Position numbers and translations under genes: made by a program
NCBI GenBank assembly: GCA_963966185.1
Contig: CAWZYM010000032.1
Span: 108,501 to 172,500 of the forward strand
DNA length: 64,000 nt
Direction of reading: 5' to 3'
Source of the DNA: Rhabditoides inermis
Lineage: Eukaryota; Nematoda; Chromadorea; Rhabditida; Rhabditidae
In this document: one piece after another, positions 1 to 15,893 of the stretch
How positions within the stretch are numbered: the stretch's first letter is position 1
Layout: every line of letters begins with the position of its first letter
Notes under the pieces: model-generated
What the model was told of the DNA's origin: nothing
What the model saw: the letters and a program-made list of their open reading frames with translations, nothing else
The model's database searches: none

Positions 1-33
1 AATAGACAATGAAACTATAGAAGGCGAGCTCAC

Positions 34-263
34 TATTCAATCCGACCGTGCTCGTAATCTTGGCAGGATTCAGCATACCGTAGCTCTCGATGAACTTGGA
101 CTTGATCTGCTCCAAAAACGTCTGCAAATATATATTTGATGGATTGATTGAACAAATGTGATAGACTTACAGTCTTTCCGGCGTTGTCGAGTCCAACAAT
201 GACGACAAAGTAGTCATGTTTCTTGAAGAACTGCTCCCAGATTCCAACAGATAACGTGTACAT
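34..263 (-). CDS. arfrp-1: ADP-ribosylation factor-related protein 1 (ARFRP1), 5' part only
   Basis: Small Arf-family GTPase that in other animals acts at the trans-Golgi. Two exons are visible: 263..171, starting MYTLSVGIWEQFF and ending in the P-loop GLDNAGKT, and 121..34, starting TFLEQIKSKF and running to KITSTVGLN before a GTGAGC donor at 33. The rest of the G domain lies beyond the left edge of the window. The MYTL start, the P-loop and the TVGLN switch-I segment match ARFRP1 better than ARF1 or other ARLs (family knowledge). No upstream exon is visible. It is divergent from the ZFR gene, with 469 bp between the start codons. Confidence 0.88.
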
Positions 264-732
264 TCTATCGCATTTTAGCAAATCGACGTCTATGATAAAG
301 TATTGAGATTCACAGCAGCCGAGGCGATGCACTCCTCCTGCCTGTCTGCTTCCTCCGTGTGTTCAGATCCTTTTACTGATTCGATGAAGCTGAAACAAGC
401 TGTATACATTCCGATAGATATTATCGATCCCTCAAAAAAAACGCGTTCTTTTGCGACAAAAATAAACAAGAAATCAGAAGAAAAAAGAGCAAAACATATG
501 ATCGACTATGTGGCGTCGTAAAGGGTCATTAGAATTCTAAAATATTGCAATCGTGTCGTAGAAAAGAACATGTTGTTTTCACCGCACCTGCTTGAAAAAT
601 CGATATTTTCGTTGTTTTGATCGAAAGCTATTATACATTTTGATGAAATCTATTATTCTGTATATGCGCTTCACTTTCAGATTGTTGGGTAGAAGTACAT
701 AGTTGTCAATTCGCCAAAACCCGCAGTTGAAC
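264..732. other. Intergenic region between arfrp-1 and ZFR
   Basis: This 469-bp AT-rich stretch separates two divergent genes and must hold both promoters. The ORFs crossing it have no homology that I recognise. I see no repeat, RNA gene or clear TATA element. A pyrimidine-rich acceptor ending in AG at 725-726 lies 7 nt before the ZFR start codon and is a candidate spliced-leader acceptor. Confidence 0.6.
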
Positions 733-4836
<4,104 letters not shown>

Positions 4837-5379
4837 GGCGCCTTGTGAAGTGTACGTGGTTCGAGTAATGTTGTTGTTGTGTTTGGTTTCGCTGTTCATT
4901 GTCATTTCCTATTTCCTTTGATATGTTTCACTGTTCTCTCTAGCATATATTCTATTATGTAATAAACTTGTGTTCTCGTATCGAGATGTCAGTAATAATT
5001 TTGTCTGGATAAGCTACAGTTGTATAATATTTTTCTCTCAAATAAATTGTCGAAGAAGCTGTCGGGTGGTTTTTATTTATGATACAAGTGAAAGGGGTGG
5101 TGTAGAACGGGCATGGGCAAGTCAAGTGTGTTTCCCGCTGTGAGTAAATCCCTCTGGCTTAGGAATTTGGCATATTTCGGAGGGTTGCGAGAGAAACGCG
5201 GAGAGAGCGTGGCAGATGGAGAGAGTTAGAGAGGGATGTGCGACAGAATCGATCCTTACACAATGGAACGAGAGAGGGCGGAGGGAAAAGCTAGAATTGA
5301 TTTGCACCTCCCGAATTCTCTCAACTGACTGCTATTTACATATTCTCGCTCTATCGTGATTATTCATTAGTCTTTGCAG
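4837..5379. other. Intergenic region between ZFR and the nAChR gene
   Basis: This holds the ZFR 3' UTR, with an AATAAA polyadenylation signal at 4961..4966, then about 400 bp of upstream sequence for the receptor gene. It ends in TCTTTGCAG directly before the ATG at 5380, a textbook acceptor that cannot belong to a cis intron with a coding upstream exon and so probably receives a spliced leader. No other gene was seen. Confidence 0.55.
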
Positions 5380-7030
5380 ATGTTATTATGGTGGCTGGTG
5401 TTGTTGCTGCCAGCCTCTCTAGTCACCTGGGTGGCAGCCAATGAAGACGCCAAGAGGTTATATGATGATCTGATGGTGAGCCATGTTGTTTCTATAATAA
5501 TTTTTTATTATTTTTTGAATGATTAGGTGAATTACAACCGCCACCGCCGTCCCGCCAACTCACCCCATGAACCGATTACTATCAAATTGAAGCTGCGACT
5601 CAGTCAGATCATTGATGTGGTACGTATTTTTTGTCTCAAAAAATTGCATTCACATTTCCAGCACGAGATCGATCAAATCATGACATGCAGTGTGTGGCTG
5701 AAACAGGTAGGGTTATATAATGATTGTGTTCTGCAAAACTGGTTGTTATTGTTTGTTTTGAGGTTTGGATGGACAAGAAGCTGTCATGGGATCCGGCCAG
5801 CTATGGAGGCGTATCGGTAGAGTTATTGGTATTGTGAAAAAAAAATGAATTTGAATGTTTCCAGGTTCTCTACGTTCCGTATGAGATGATTTGGGTTCCT
5901 GACATTGTGCTCTACAATAAGTGAGTGATGGAGTTCTTCTTTTTTATTCGTCACTATTTCCTTCCATTTTTCTTTTGCATGAAATTCTTTTTAGTGCGGA
6001 CAGCAATTACAACATTACTATTTCCACCAAGGCGACGCTGCACCATTCGGGACAGGTGAGAACTGATAGTGATAACGATTATGAATGTTGAGTTGAGGTG
6101 ACGTGGGAGCCTCCGGCCATCTTCAAGTCGATGTGCCAGATCGATGTGCGCTGGTTCCCCTTCGACGAACAGGTGCGTTCGAATGGCATCGTGGGTGGTC
6201 TCTCGGACAGCTGACGTCGTTCCATTGCAGAAGTGCCACCTCAAGTTCGGTTCGTGGACGTACAGCGAGAACCTGCTGAACTTGGAGTTGCTGGAGAACG
6301 ACGTGAGATACGAGGAGGAGGTGAACGAGCACGGAATGAAGGACAACATCACCATCGCCGACGATGGAATCGGTACGCTTTTTAGTGCTTGGTTTTATGG
6401 GTTTTTCATGTCGCATGATTGTAGATCTGTCTGACTACTATCCTTCTGTGGAGTGGGATATCATGTCTCGAGTGGCGAAGAGGAGGTCTAAGAACTACCC
6501 CAGCTGCTGTCCAGAGAGCGCCTATATTGATATAATGGTGGGTTATACAGTATTACAGTATACTGTAAGTTACTGTTACAGTACTACCTGGAGCTGCGTC
6601 GCAAGCCTCTGTTCTACACTGTCAACCTGGTCTTCCCCTGTGTGGGAATCTCCTTCCTCACTATCCTCGTGTTCTATCTACCCTCAGATTCCGGAGAGAA
6701 AGTCACTCTGTGTATATCCATTCTTGTCGCATTGACTATCTTCTTCCTGCTACTGGTGAGCGTTGGTTTGTATTGAATGGTATTGATTGATGTGTTCAGA
6801 CCGAGATCATTCCGGCGACGTCGATCACGCTGCCGCTGATCGGCAAGTACCTGTTGTTCACCATGGTCATGGTCACTCTCTCCGTGGTCGTCACTGTCAT
6901 ATGTGAGTCGAGTCGATCACGACCATGTTCCATGCTAACCGTTGCAGCGTTAAACCTACACTTCCGCACCCCGACCACCCATCTGATGCCGCGATGGGTG
7001 AAGCTGGTGTTCCTCAAGTGGCTGCCAAAG

Positions 7031-7077
<47 letters not shown>

Positions 7078-10000
7078 AAGACACTCTGTGTTGTGCATTG
7101 GTGCTTCAGATTCTGTTCATGCGTCGTCCGGTCGACGACCAGGATGAGAGCATCCGAGTCAGCAACAAGAAACACATGGCTGGTGGGTGGAACACAGCAA
7201 AGTCTTCTTCTTTCTCCTATGTCGGAATCGTGTTAGAGATTAGAGATGGTAAATTTATTTCTTTACTATCGATTCTGAGGGAGTGTAGCAGTAGCAGATC
7301 AAATTATCTTACCGTAATTCTAAGAAAGTGAAGTGAGTGAAATACTTTTTGTGTCAGGCGGTTCGCACACTCTGGATGGTAAGATCCCTCTCAACTACCA
7401 CGACCATCGAGTATCGAGGGATGCGACGAAGAGCCTCGCCAATGCGGCCATCGATGAGAGAATACAGGTAGACATTATCTTTTAAAAGTACTTCCGTAAA
7501 AAAGTGTTGTTTGTGTTAACCTGATTCAAGAAAAGCGCATGCATATATTATTAATTTTCGAAAAATCAAATCGTAAACACCTGAACATGAAAACTAACAC
7601 AAACTTGCTCTTTCAAACGAATATAGAATAGTTACACGTAACATTCAGAATAATACGATTGTTTTGTTTATTTAGTGTTTTTTGCGGTTTATTATTTATG
7701 GTTTATCAGTAAAATAAAATGTTATTCGTGATGTTGTTTGACTCAATGTTTCAGGTATAAATGTCAAAAAAAACAAAACATGGAATTATTCAACATTAAT
7801 TATTCAAAAATTATTCAACGTTTTGAAAGAGCAAGTTTGTGTTAGTTTTCATGTTCAGGTGTTTACGATTTGATTTTTCGAAAATTAATAATATATGCAT
7901 GCGCTTTTCTTGAATCAGGTTAACACAAACAACACTTTTTTACGGAAGTACTTTTAAAAGATAATATATGTCCTTTTGTTGAATTTCATAGAAATTTTCT
8001 CTCTCGTCTTCATACATGTAACATGTTCTTCTCTCATTATTTCATCAATTTCATTTCAAATTTTTTCGATATTTTCTCGTTCTCTCGTTCTCTCCTTCCA
8101 TTCCTTCCCTCCTTCTCTCCTTCTTTCCTTCTCTCCTCCTCTCCTTTCCTCCTTCTCTCCTCCCATTCCTTCCCTCCTTCTCTCCTTCTCCCCTTCTCTC
8201 CTCCTCTCCTCCTCTCCTTCCCTCCTTCCCTCCTTCCCTCCTTCTTTCCTTCTCTCTTTCTCTCGTTCTCTCTTTCTCTCGTTCTCTCTTTCTCTCGTTC
8301 TCTCGTTATCCCTTTCTCTCTTTCTCTCGTTCTCTAGTTCTCTCGTTCTCTCGTTCTCTCTTTCTCCCTTTCTCTCTTTTCTCTCTTTCTCTCGTTCTCT
8401 CTTTTCTCTCTTTTCTCTCTTTCTCTCGTTCTCTCTTTCTCTCGTTCTCTCGTTCTCTCGTTCTCTCGTTCTCTCGTTCTCTCCGTCTCTCCGTCTCTCC
8501 TTCTCTCCTTCCCTCCTTCCCCCCTTCTCCCTTTCTCTCTTTCTCTCGTTCTCTCGTTCTCTCGTTATCTAGTTCTCTCGTTATTTCGTTTTCTCTTTCT
8601 CTCGTTCTCTCGTTCTCTCGTTCTCTCGTTCTCTCGTTCTCTCGTTCTCGCGTGTCTCCTTCTCTTCTTCTCTCCTTCCCTCCTTCCCTCCTTCTCCCTT
8701 TCTCTTTTTCTCTAGTTCTCCAGTTCTCTCTTTCTCTCGTTCTCTCTTTCTCTCTTTCTCTCTTTCTCTCTTTCTCTCGTTCTCTCGTTCTCTCGTTCTC
8801 TCGTTTCTCGTTCTCTCGTTCTCTCGTTTTCTCCGTCTCTCCGTCTCTCCTTCTCTTCTTCCCTCCTTCCCTCCTACCACCCTCCTTCTCTCTTTCTCTC
8901 GTTCTCTCGTTCTCTAGTTATATCGTTCTCTCTTTCTTTCGTTCTCTCTTTCTCTTGTTCTCTCTTTCTCTTGTTTTCTCGTTCTCTCGTTCTCTCGTTC
9001 TCTCGTTCTCTCTTTATCTCGTTCTCTCTTTCTATCCTTCTCTCGTTCTCTCGTTCTCTCGTTCTCTCGTTCTCTCCGTCTCTCCTTCTCTTCTTCCCTC
9101 CTTCTCTCCTTCTCTCTTTCTCTCTTTCTCTCGTTCTCTATTTCTCTCGTTATATCGTTATATCGTTCTCTCTTTTTCTCGTTCTCTCGTGCTCTCGTTT
9201 TCTCGTTCTCTCGTTCTCTCGTTGTCTCGTTGTCTCGTTGTCTCGTTCTCTCGTTGTCTCGTTCTCTCCTTCTTTCCTTCCCTCCTTCCCGCCTTCTCAC
9301 TTTCTCTCTTTCTCTCGTTCTCTAGTTCTCTCGTTATATTTATATCGTTCTCTCTTTCACTCGTTTTCTCTTTCTATCGGTTTCTCTTTCTCTCGTTCTC
9401 TCATTATCTCTTTCTCTCTTTCTCTCTTTCTCTCTTTCTCTCTTTCTCTCTTTCTCTCTTTCTCTCTTTCTCTCTTTCTCTCTTTCTCTCTTTCTCTCTT
9501 TCTCTCTTTCTCTATTTCTCTCTTTCTCTCTTTCTCTTTTTTCTCTAGTTCTCTCCTTCTCTCCTTCTCTTCTTCTCTCCATCCCTCCTTCCCTCCTTCT
9601 CCCTTTCTCTCTTTCTCTCGTTCTCTAGCTCTCTCGTTATATCGTTCTCTCTTTCTCTCGTTTTCTCTTTCTCTCGTTTTCTCGTTTTCTCGTTTTCTCG
9701 TTCTCTCTTTCTCTCTTTCTCTCCTTCCCTCCTTCCCTCCTCCTCCCATTCTCTCTTTCTCTCGTTCTCTAATTCTCTCGTTATATCGTTCTCGCTTTCT
9801 CTCGTTCTCTCTTTATCTCTTTCTCTCTTTCTTTCGTTCTCTAGTTCTCTCGTTCTCTCTTTCTATCCTTCTCTTCTTCTCTCCATCCCTCCTTCCCTCC
9901 TTCTCCCTTTCTCTCTTTCTCTCGTTCTCTAGCTCTCTCGTTCTCTTTTTATATCTTTCTCTCTTTCTCTGGTTCTCTCGTTCTCTCGTTCTCTCTTTCT

Positions 10001-10935
10001 ATCCTTCTCTCGTTCTCTCGTTCTCTCGTTCTCTCCGTCTCTCCTTCCCTCCTTCCCTCCTCTCTTTTTCTCCTTTTCTCTCGTTATATCGTTCTCTCGT
10101 TCTCTCGTTCTCTCGTTCTCTCGTTCTCTCGTTCTCTCGTTCTCTCGTTCTCTCTTTCTCTCTCCCCTTACTAAATTCCTACTGATCGCAGCCACCAAAG
10201 TACATCTGTCTCTCTCCAAACAGCGTGCTCTCTCGCGTGCTCTCGCGCTCGCCCGCCAGCAGAGGGCTAGCTATCAGCTAGCGTGACTGGAAACGACACC
10301 CACCCACACGCTGGCCTTTCGCCTAGTGCGAGTGCGAGATCGCTCATAACTTCTTTCGGAGAAAAGATACAAAGATGCCGTCAATTAGTGATCTGCCCTA
10401 TGGAACCGTGCGAATCTAACTAACATAAATTGGAAGACTTCACATTGTTGCTAACATGTCCTTTGGATATCGCTACTTGAAAATTCTGGCGCGAGCCTTA
10501 TTTTAACCCAAGAGAGAGGGCGCTGCGCGCCCTCTCTAATGATCACTAGAGTCATCTCAAGTGTTCATATTCAGAAGCTGTACTACTCTCCACCCGTAGT
10601 GAAAGCGTTCGAGAACATTTGCTTCATTGCCGAGCTGCTCAAGAAGAAGGACAGGGACGACAAGGTGATCTTATCTTTGAATCTTTTCTGTCAGTTTATT
10701 CCCCCCCCCTCTCTCTCTCTCTCCTCTCATCTATTGTTTGCAGATCGATGAGGACTGGAAGTACGTGGCGATGGTGTTGGACCGTCTGTTCCTCCTCATC
10801 TTTTCCTTTGCCTGTTTCATCGGAACTGTCTGGATCCTCCTCCAGGCACCCACTCTCTATGATAACAAACAGCCCATCGACTTGCAGTACCGCCCCGAAA
10901 ACGTATCCATGCCAAATATCGGTGGAAGGTTGTAG
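5380..10935 (+). CDS. unc-38: Levamisole-type nicotinic acetylcholine receptor alpha subunit (UNC-38/UNC-63 group)
   Basis: Cys-loop ligand-gated cation channel subunit of body-wall muscle type. Sixteen exons give about 519 residues. A signal peptide ([17 protein letters not shown]) precedes [20 protein letters not shown]. The Cys-loop [15 protein letters not shown] has the standard 13-residue spacing. Loop C carries YPSCC with a vicinal cysteine pair, so this is an alpha-type subunit. M1-M3 run from [17 protein letters not shown] to [17 protein letters not shown], and M4 is near [20 protein letters not shown]. Loop B reads GSWTYSE, with Glu after WTYS. UNC-38 and UNC-63 are close paralogues; I prefer UNC-38 from the N-terminus and the intracellular-loop end ([28 protein letters not shown]), but UNC-63 is possible. 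Intron 14 (7468..10574) holds a 3-kb mobile element. AATAAA lies at 11042..11047. Confidence 0.9.
7034..7074. repeat. (GA)n microsatellite in nAChR intron 12
   Basis: A pure GA dinucleotide run starting just after the GTAA splice donor and filling most of the short intron. It is one of many GA/CT runs inside introns of this window. Confidence 0.9.
7474..10539 (+). mobile_element. Helitron/HINE-like non-autonomous element, copy 1
   Basis: A ~3.06-kb block shared with 34482..37235 and inserted in nAChR intron 14. It starts (A)TTATCTTTTAAAAGTACTTC and ends in CTAA followed by host T. Two near-perfect 144-nt inverted arms (7474..7617 and 7822..7965) flank ~200 bp. A ~2.1-kb CT-rich satellite follows (about 8065..10162), then a unique tail. 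Just before the end lies a hairpin, AGAGAGGGCGC-TGC-GCGCCCTCTCT. If the element is taken as TC(7478)...CTAA(10539), the flanks are A and T, the Helitron target rule. Removing it leaves a 45-nt intron, normal for this genome. A 5' inverted repeat, microsatellite core and 3' hairpin match HINE/DINE-1 architecture (family knowledge). No Rep/helicase ORF is present. Confidence 0.7.
8065..10162 (+). repeat. CT-rich satellite core of element copy 1
   Basis: About 2.1 kb built from 8-mers such as TTCTCTCG, TTCTCTCT and TTCCCTCC in irregular order. The strand is almost purely pyrimidine with scattered G. Long open frames through it (rich in Ser/Leu/Phe on +, Arg/Glu/Lys on -) follow from the repeat composition and are not genes. 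Confidence 0.9.
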
Positions 10936-11451
10936 AATCACATTGTGTTGATCTGTTCCAGTTTCATGCGGGATAATGTAGATATTAGGTGCCAAGAATT
11001 CCTGTGTATTCATTACCAACGAATGTAAATGAATTTATTTGAATAAATAATATAGTACTATAAACGAATATGAGCGCAGACAGATTTGATAGCGCCAGCT
11101 GTCTGAATGGCGCGCGTTTCAAATTCACGCGGGAGTTTTTGGCGCCAGCCTGCCATCCAATAGGTAGGCGGCGAGAGAGAGAGTTCAGTTCTTCATTTGG
11201 GTCTTGCCGAACAGTCCTTCATTCCAGTTCATCAATGTTCAATCATTCAATTGTATTTTGATTGTTTATGATATCTTTACTTAATTCATGAAATTGTTAA
11301 CTACTGTACTATCCTGTTTCGTGGCGCGTCGCGTCTCATTAATTTATCTGGATAAAGTATTTCGTATAATTTATGCGAGTGGGATTTTTCTCGTTTCGTC
11401 ATGTCAGTTACTGATATGTTTACGGAGCATTCTATCACTTTCAGTTTGAGA
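10936..11451. other. nAChR 3' end and importin-alpha upstream region
   Basis: The first ~110 bp are the receptor 3' UTR, with AATAAA at 11042..11047. The remainder is upstream sequence for importin alpha and holds the E2F/CHR-like motif cluster annotated separately. An acceptor TTTCAG ends at 11444, 7 nt before the ATG, and is a candidate spliced-leader site. Confidence 0.55.
11109..11147 (+). promoter_or_regulatory. E2F/CHR-like motif cluster upstream of importin alpha
   Basis: TTTCAAA at 11117..11123 contains the CHR element TTTGAA on the minus strand. CGCGGGAGTTTTTGGCGC at 11128..11145 combines GCGGGA and TTTGGCGC, both E2F-like cores. The 18-mer recurs with one mismatch, in opposite orientation, between POLA1 and TERT (31970..31987). 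A CCAAT sequence follows near 11156. The sites are seen directly; DREAM/E2F control is inference. Confidence 0.55.
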
Positions 11452-13509
11452 ATGACCCTGGAGGAGGTGAACCATCAGGAGGCGGCGGCTGGCGGAGAAG
11501 AGGCCCGTCTCAAGCAGTACAAGAACCTCGCCAAGCACGAGGTTACTCCTGTTTCGTATAAATTGTTGTGTCGTGTTCGTTTGTTAATTTGTCATTTGTA
11601 GGACATGCGCCGTCGCCGCACTGAGTGCAGCGTGGAGCTGCGCAAGCAGAAGAGGGACGATCTGATGATGAAGAGGAGGAACATGATGGATGAGGACGAG
11701 GAGGACGAGGCTAGCGAGGTCGAGAGCAGCAGCGAGAACAAGGCGCCCGGTGAGTGGCGGCATGTTGCGATGTTCTTATCTTATTTCACTGATAAGCGCA
11801 GTTTGACCTTTTATGAAATGTTTCAGCGAATGCCCCTGTGAAGATGAGCAACGAGGAGGTGATCAAAATCCTGTCCAACTCTCCTACTCTGGAGCAGATG
11901 AGGCAGTGCTTCGAGGCTGTCCGCCGCACGCTGTCCAAGTCGAAGAACCCTCCGGTGGATGAGGTGATCAAGTGCGGGCTGCTCACCGCCCTCGTCCAGG
12001 CTCTCTCCGTCGAGGTATGCATAGACAGTCTGACCAGGCTACATGACTGTTTCAGGACGAGAAAGTGCGCTTCGAGGCTGCGTGGGCCATCACGAACGTC
12101 GTGTCTGGCACTTCTGATCAGACGGTGGCTGCCGTGCAGGCTGGAGCCACCGCTCCCCTCGTCATTCTCACCACTGTCGATTCTTCTGCCCTCGCCGAGC
12201 AGGCTCTCTGGGCCGTCGCCAACATCGCCGGAGACTCGGCCCAGCTCAGGGACTTTGTCATCCGTGAGTGGGAGATAGTTTGCCGGATCACTAGAATGAT
12301 CTACTTTTTAAACGCCTTTCCTGTGCTAACCTCTCTCGCTCCCAGCTGAGTTTCGCCCACTGACCCCGGCTGTCAATAACACAAACTATCCTCCAGACGG
12401 CGACTACAAATTCTTGTATTTGTAGAGAACCATGGAGTGGAGGCTCTGATGCGCCTGGCGGACCGTGTGGACCAGCTGGAGGTGTCGTTCGCCCGCACTC
12501 TGGCCTGGGCCTTTTCGAACATGTGCCGCCACAAGAACCCCCACGCACCCGTCGCTGTCCTCAAGGTGCTCTCTGCCGGACTCGCCAAGCTCATCCAGCA
12601 CCAGGTATGTTATCGATTAGCTGGTACTAGATCAATGTGTGTGTTTCAGGACAAGCAGGTGCGTCAGGATGCGTGCTGGGCAGTGTCGTACCTGACGGAC
12701 GGACCGGATGAGCAGATCGAGCTGGCCCGCTCTTCGGGAGTGCTGCCCCACGTGCTCTCCATGCTGCGCGAGACTGACGCCATGATCGGTAAGGGACGGT
12801 GTATCGATTGATATTGATTGCCCCCCTCAGCCCCCGCTCTCCGCGTGCTGGGCAACATGGCGACTGGCAACGACGAGCTGACGCAGTGTGTGGTGGACCT
12901 GGGCACCCTGCACGAGATCGCCCCCCTGGCAGAGAGGACCAAGTCGACGTCGGTGGTGAAGGAGTGCTGCTGGCTGGTGTCCAACGTCATCGCCGGCACC
13001 CAGTCGCAGATCCAGGCTGTCCTCGACGCCGGAGTCATGCCGCTCATCATTGAGGTACATCCGGGAGTTGTTACGTTTGTAATGACAATCTTTTGCAGGT
13101 GCTGAAGACTGGCGACTTCAAGTGCCAGTACGAGGCTAGCTGGGCGGTGTCGAACCTGGTGCAGGGGGGCACGAGCCAGCAGATGCTGGCAGTGGTGAAC
13201 GACGGCTGTCTTACCTCGCTGTGCCACGTGCTGCGCCACAACAACGCCGACCTGCTGGGAAACGCGCTGGAGACGATGCACGGGCTGCTGACGACGGTGT
13301 CTACTGTGGCGACGGAGAGGATGGAGACTGCGAGGGAGGAGGTGGAGGAGGCCGGAGGACTCGACCTCCTAGAGAACCTCCAGGCGTCCGAGAACGAGAA
13401 GATCTACGGACTCGCCTACAGGATCATCTCTGACTTCTTCGGAGAGGATGACAACGAGGAGCCGGAGGAGCAGAACGAGAACGCTGTGCCCGGAGGATAC
13501 TCGTTCTAA
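11452..13509 (+). CDS. ima-3: Importin alpha (karyopherin alpha)
   Basis: Nuclear import adaptor that binds basic nuclear localisation signals through armadillo repeats and importin beta through its N-terminal IBB domain. Eight exons give 528 residues, the usual family length. The IBB is visible as RLKQYKNLAKHEDMRRRR...ELRKQKRDDLMMKRRN. An acidic linker (MDEDEEDEASEVESSSE) follows. Armadillo repeats carry the NLS-binding W...N pairs, for example RFEAAWAITNVVSG, EQALWAVANIAGD, LAWAFSNMCR, DACWAVSYLTDG, ECCWLVSNVIAG and EASWAVSNLVQGG. The C-terminus ends GGYSF. The symbol follows the conserved somatic/germline type; nematodes have several paralogues and ima-1/ima-2 cannot be excluded. Confidence 0.93.
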
Positions 13510-15187
13510 GCCGCGCCCACTGACAATACGCCCCTTTTGGTCTTCTCCCGAGGACTCACCCACTGTCTATATTTATGAATGTGGTCTCATCATATCAAAC
13601 TGAAAATCTAGTTTTCGAAATTCACGCTCTCTATCTCACTTTCTGTTGAATGCCTTACGAGTTTCGAGCACCCACAAATCTAACAAGAGTATATGCACAC
13701 CCACCCGGTTACTAGACTTTATTTTTTCCACTTTGAAAATGTTCGAAATGTCTGTACGATGAATGTTTGATCAAATGCGTGTGTTCGTGGATCCTGGTAT
13801 TCTTGGTTTTTCACGCAGCTTGGCATGTTGTATTTGTGGTTTGGCTTTATGACCGTGGGTGTTGGTTGATTTGAATCGCAGCTATCGATTGCGGGAGATG
13901 TTTGTTTGGTGATTGAGCCATGATTTTGGAGGCCGAATGGAGAGATGACTGTGGGTGACTGGCAACATTGCGCCTCTCCTCTCGAATGCCCTTTCGGTTT
14001 GTGGTTGGCGGGTGGCAACTGCCTGATCGGCTTATCTCGCCAGTCTGTCTTCCCGAATGCGCACACCGGTACACACGGCTTAGAGGGGGAAGAGTGTGGA
14101 AGGATCCCACGGACACTCACTCTCTCACTGCACTCTCCCGCACCGTCCGCCGCCGCTTCCGCCCAGGAGTTTGTTCGTGTTCTGAGCGGATGAAGGGATG
14201 CGGCGAGGCTAACAAGCCCCCTCTCCCTTTCTCTCTCTGGCTGTGCGGTAGGTGTTGTATGTCGGATCCGGCTGTCCGGCCGGTGTGCCCCCAATCTCCA
14301 GCCTCAGTTGCGTAACCAGCGTGTTGTGTGTTGTGTGTGTTATTGCCATTGGCAGGTGCACCCACTCTCTCATTTGACTAGTGCCGAGAAATTTATGATG
14401 CGTGAATCCGTGTGCTATTGCCGTTTGAATAGATTATTGGTATCGGGAATGTGTGTCAAGTAAGCTAGTGAGAGGAACTGAGAGTCGAGTTTGGGGTGAG
14501 GAGAAAGACAGGACGCGGTAGCCAAGCAACCCGCGTGTGCGGTAGATAACTCTGTGTCGGAGTGACAAGTTTGTTTACTGATAGCAGGGTATTACGAATG
14601 CTGGGTGTTCCTTTCCCAGAGGCCCATTCATTGCGCGTTCTGGCATTCCGTGCGCGTAACCCTATTTGGATGAAGAGGGTGTGAGGAGTGAGTGGCCAGA
14701 GCCATCCCCGCTTCCTTCCGCCCTTCCATTCCTCGTTCCCCGCCACTCATCTCTAGAGAGAAGCACCCGCCTTCTGTTTCATATATGTCCATATCTCTCT
14801 CTCTCCCTCTCTCTCTCCAGCCTGCGCGATCGACTCTTTTTTCGCGCCATGTTCCGCGTTATTAGCTGTCATTTCGGTTTATGAGATTCCAAGTTGTGAC
14901 AGAGCCGCGCATTTTTAATTGGATATACGAGAGAGCGACATTCGTGTGTGATAGCGATCTTTACTCGGATTCGGCTTTCCAGGATAGGGGATACACGGGA
15001 GTGGAGAGCGAGAGGGAGAGAGAGAGAGAAAGGGAGGGAGAGAGAGAGGGAGAGAGAAAGAGAAAGGGAGGGAAAGAGAGAGCAGTGACAGGTCGACAAC
15101 AAATGAGTGGCTGTGAATAATGACTGCACTACCCAGCGGCCGCGGCTAGGTGACTCTTTTTACACGTTACACCCGAGAGTGAGAAGT

Positions 15188-15189
<2 letters not shown>

Positions 15190-15234
<45 letters not shown>
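15190..15234. repeat. (GA)n microsatellite
   Basis: A near-pure GA run with a few GATA interruptions in the importin-alpha/IQGAP intergenic region. Confidence 0.85.
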
Positions 15235-15238
<4 letters not shown>

Positions 15239-15602
15239 AAAGAGGAAGAAGAAGACAATTGGTCACTCTCATCACTGCAGCCGCACAACTACTGGGATTA
15301 TATTATGAGTGTGCTGTCAAAACATCCCAGCATTCTCTTCTTTTACTATGTAGACTCCCTCCCTCCCTTCTCTCTCTCTTCTCTCCCCTCTCTCTCTCTG
15401 CCTCTCTCTCTCCTTCTCTCTCCCTCTCTCTCCCTCTCTCTTTTCCTCTCTCTCTCTCCCAGTGATGTGATTTGTGTTGATTGTACACGCTTGATATCCC
15501 TGGCATGTCGCCTCCATACTTTTACAACTCGTGCGCTATGTTTATTCATCTTCGTTATTCCATGGTATCACACTCGCATGTTATTGCTCATGCACATACT
15601 CC

Positions 15603-15605
<3 letters not shown>

Positions 15606-15650
<45 letters not shown>
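15606..15650. repeat. (GA)n microsatellite
   Basis: A GA run interrupted once by AAAG, in the same intergenic region. Confidence 0.85.
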
Positions 15651-15653
<3 letters not shown>

Positions 15654-15846
15654 GGGGGGTGCGGGAGTGTCTATTTTCGGTGTGTCCACTTGACGGGCGT
15701 CCATAAGTGGGCGTGGCTTTATGACCACCTTCCCATATCACTGAAAGGGAGAAGGCGTGTGATATTGTTTTTGTCCCGAATCTTCCCACACTTGGCTCAT
15801 CGCCAGTCGGAAATGATTCACCTCAAGCATTAATAGAGTCTTCAAG

Positions 15847-15849
<3 letters not shown>

Positions 15850-15888
<39 letters not shown>
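15850..15888. repeat. (GA)n microsatellite
   Basis: A pure GA dinucleotide run in the intergenic region. Confidence 0.85.

Positions 15889-15893
<5 letters not shown>

Noticed and set aside
7474..7965. Independent foldback MITE made only of the 144-nt inverted arms
   Set aside because: In both copies the right arm is followed by the same satellite and tail up to a common end, so the arms are more simply the 5' part of the larger element, though a nested origin is not excluded.
7976..10185. Long Ser/Leu/Phe-rich (up to 404 codons) and Arg/Glu/Lys-rich ORFs, also in the second copy near 34909-36552
   Set aside because: They read only the CT satellite of a mobile element, are open on both strands through composition, and lie inside introns of well-supported genes.
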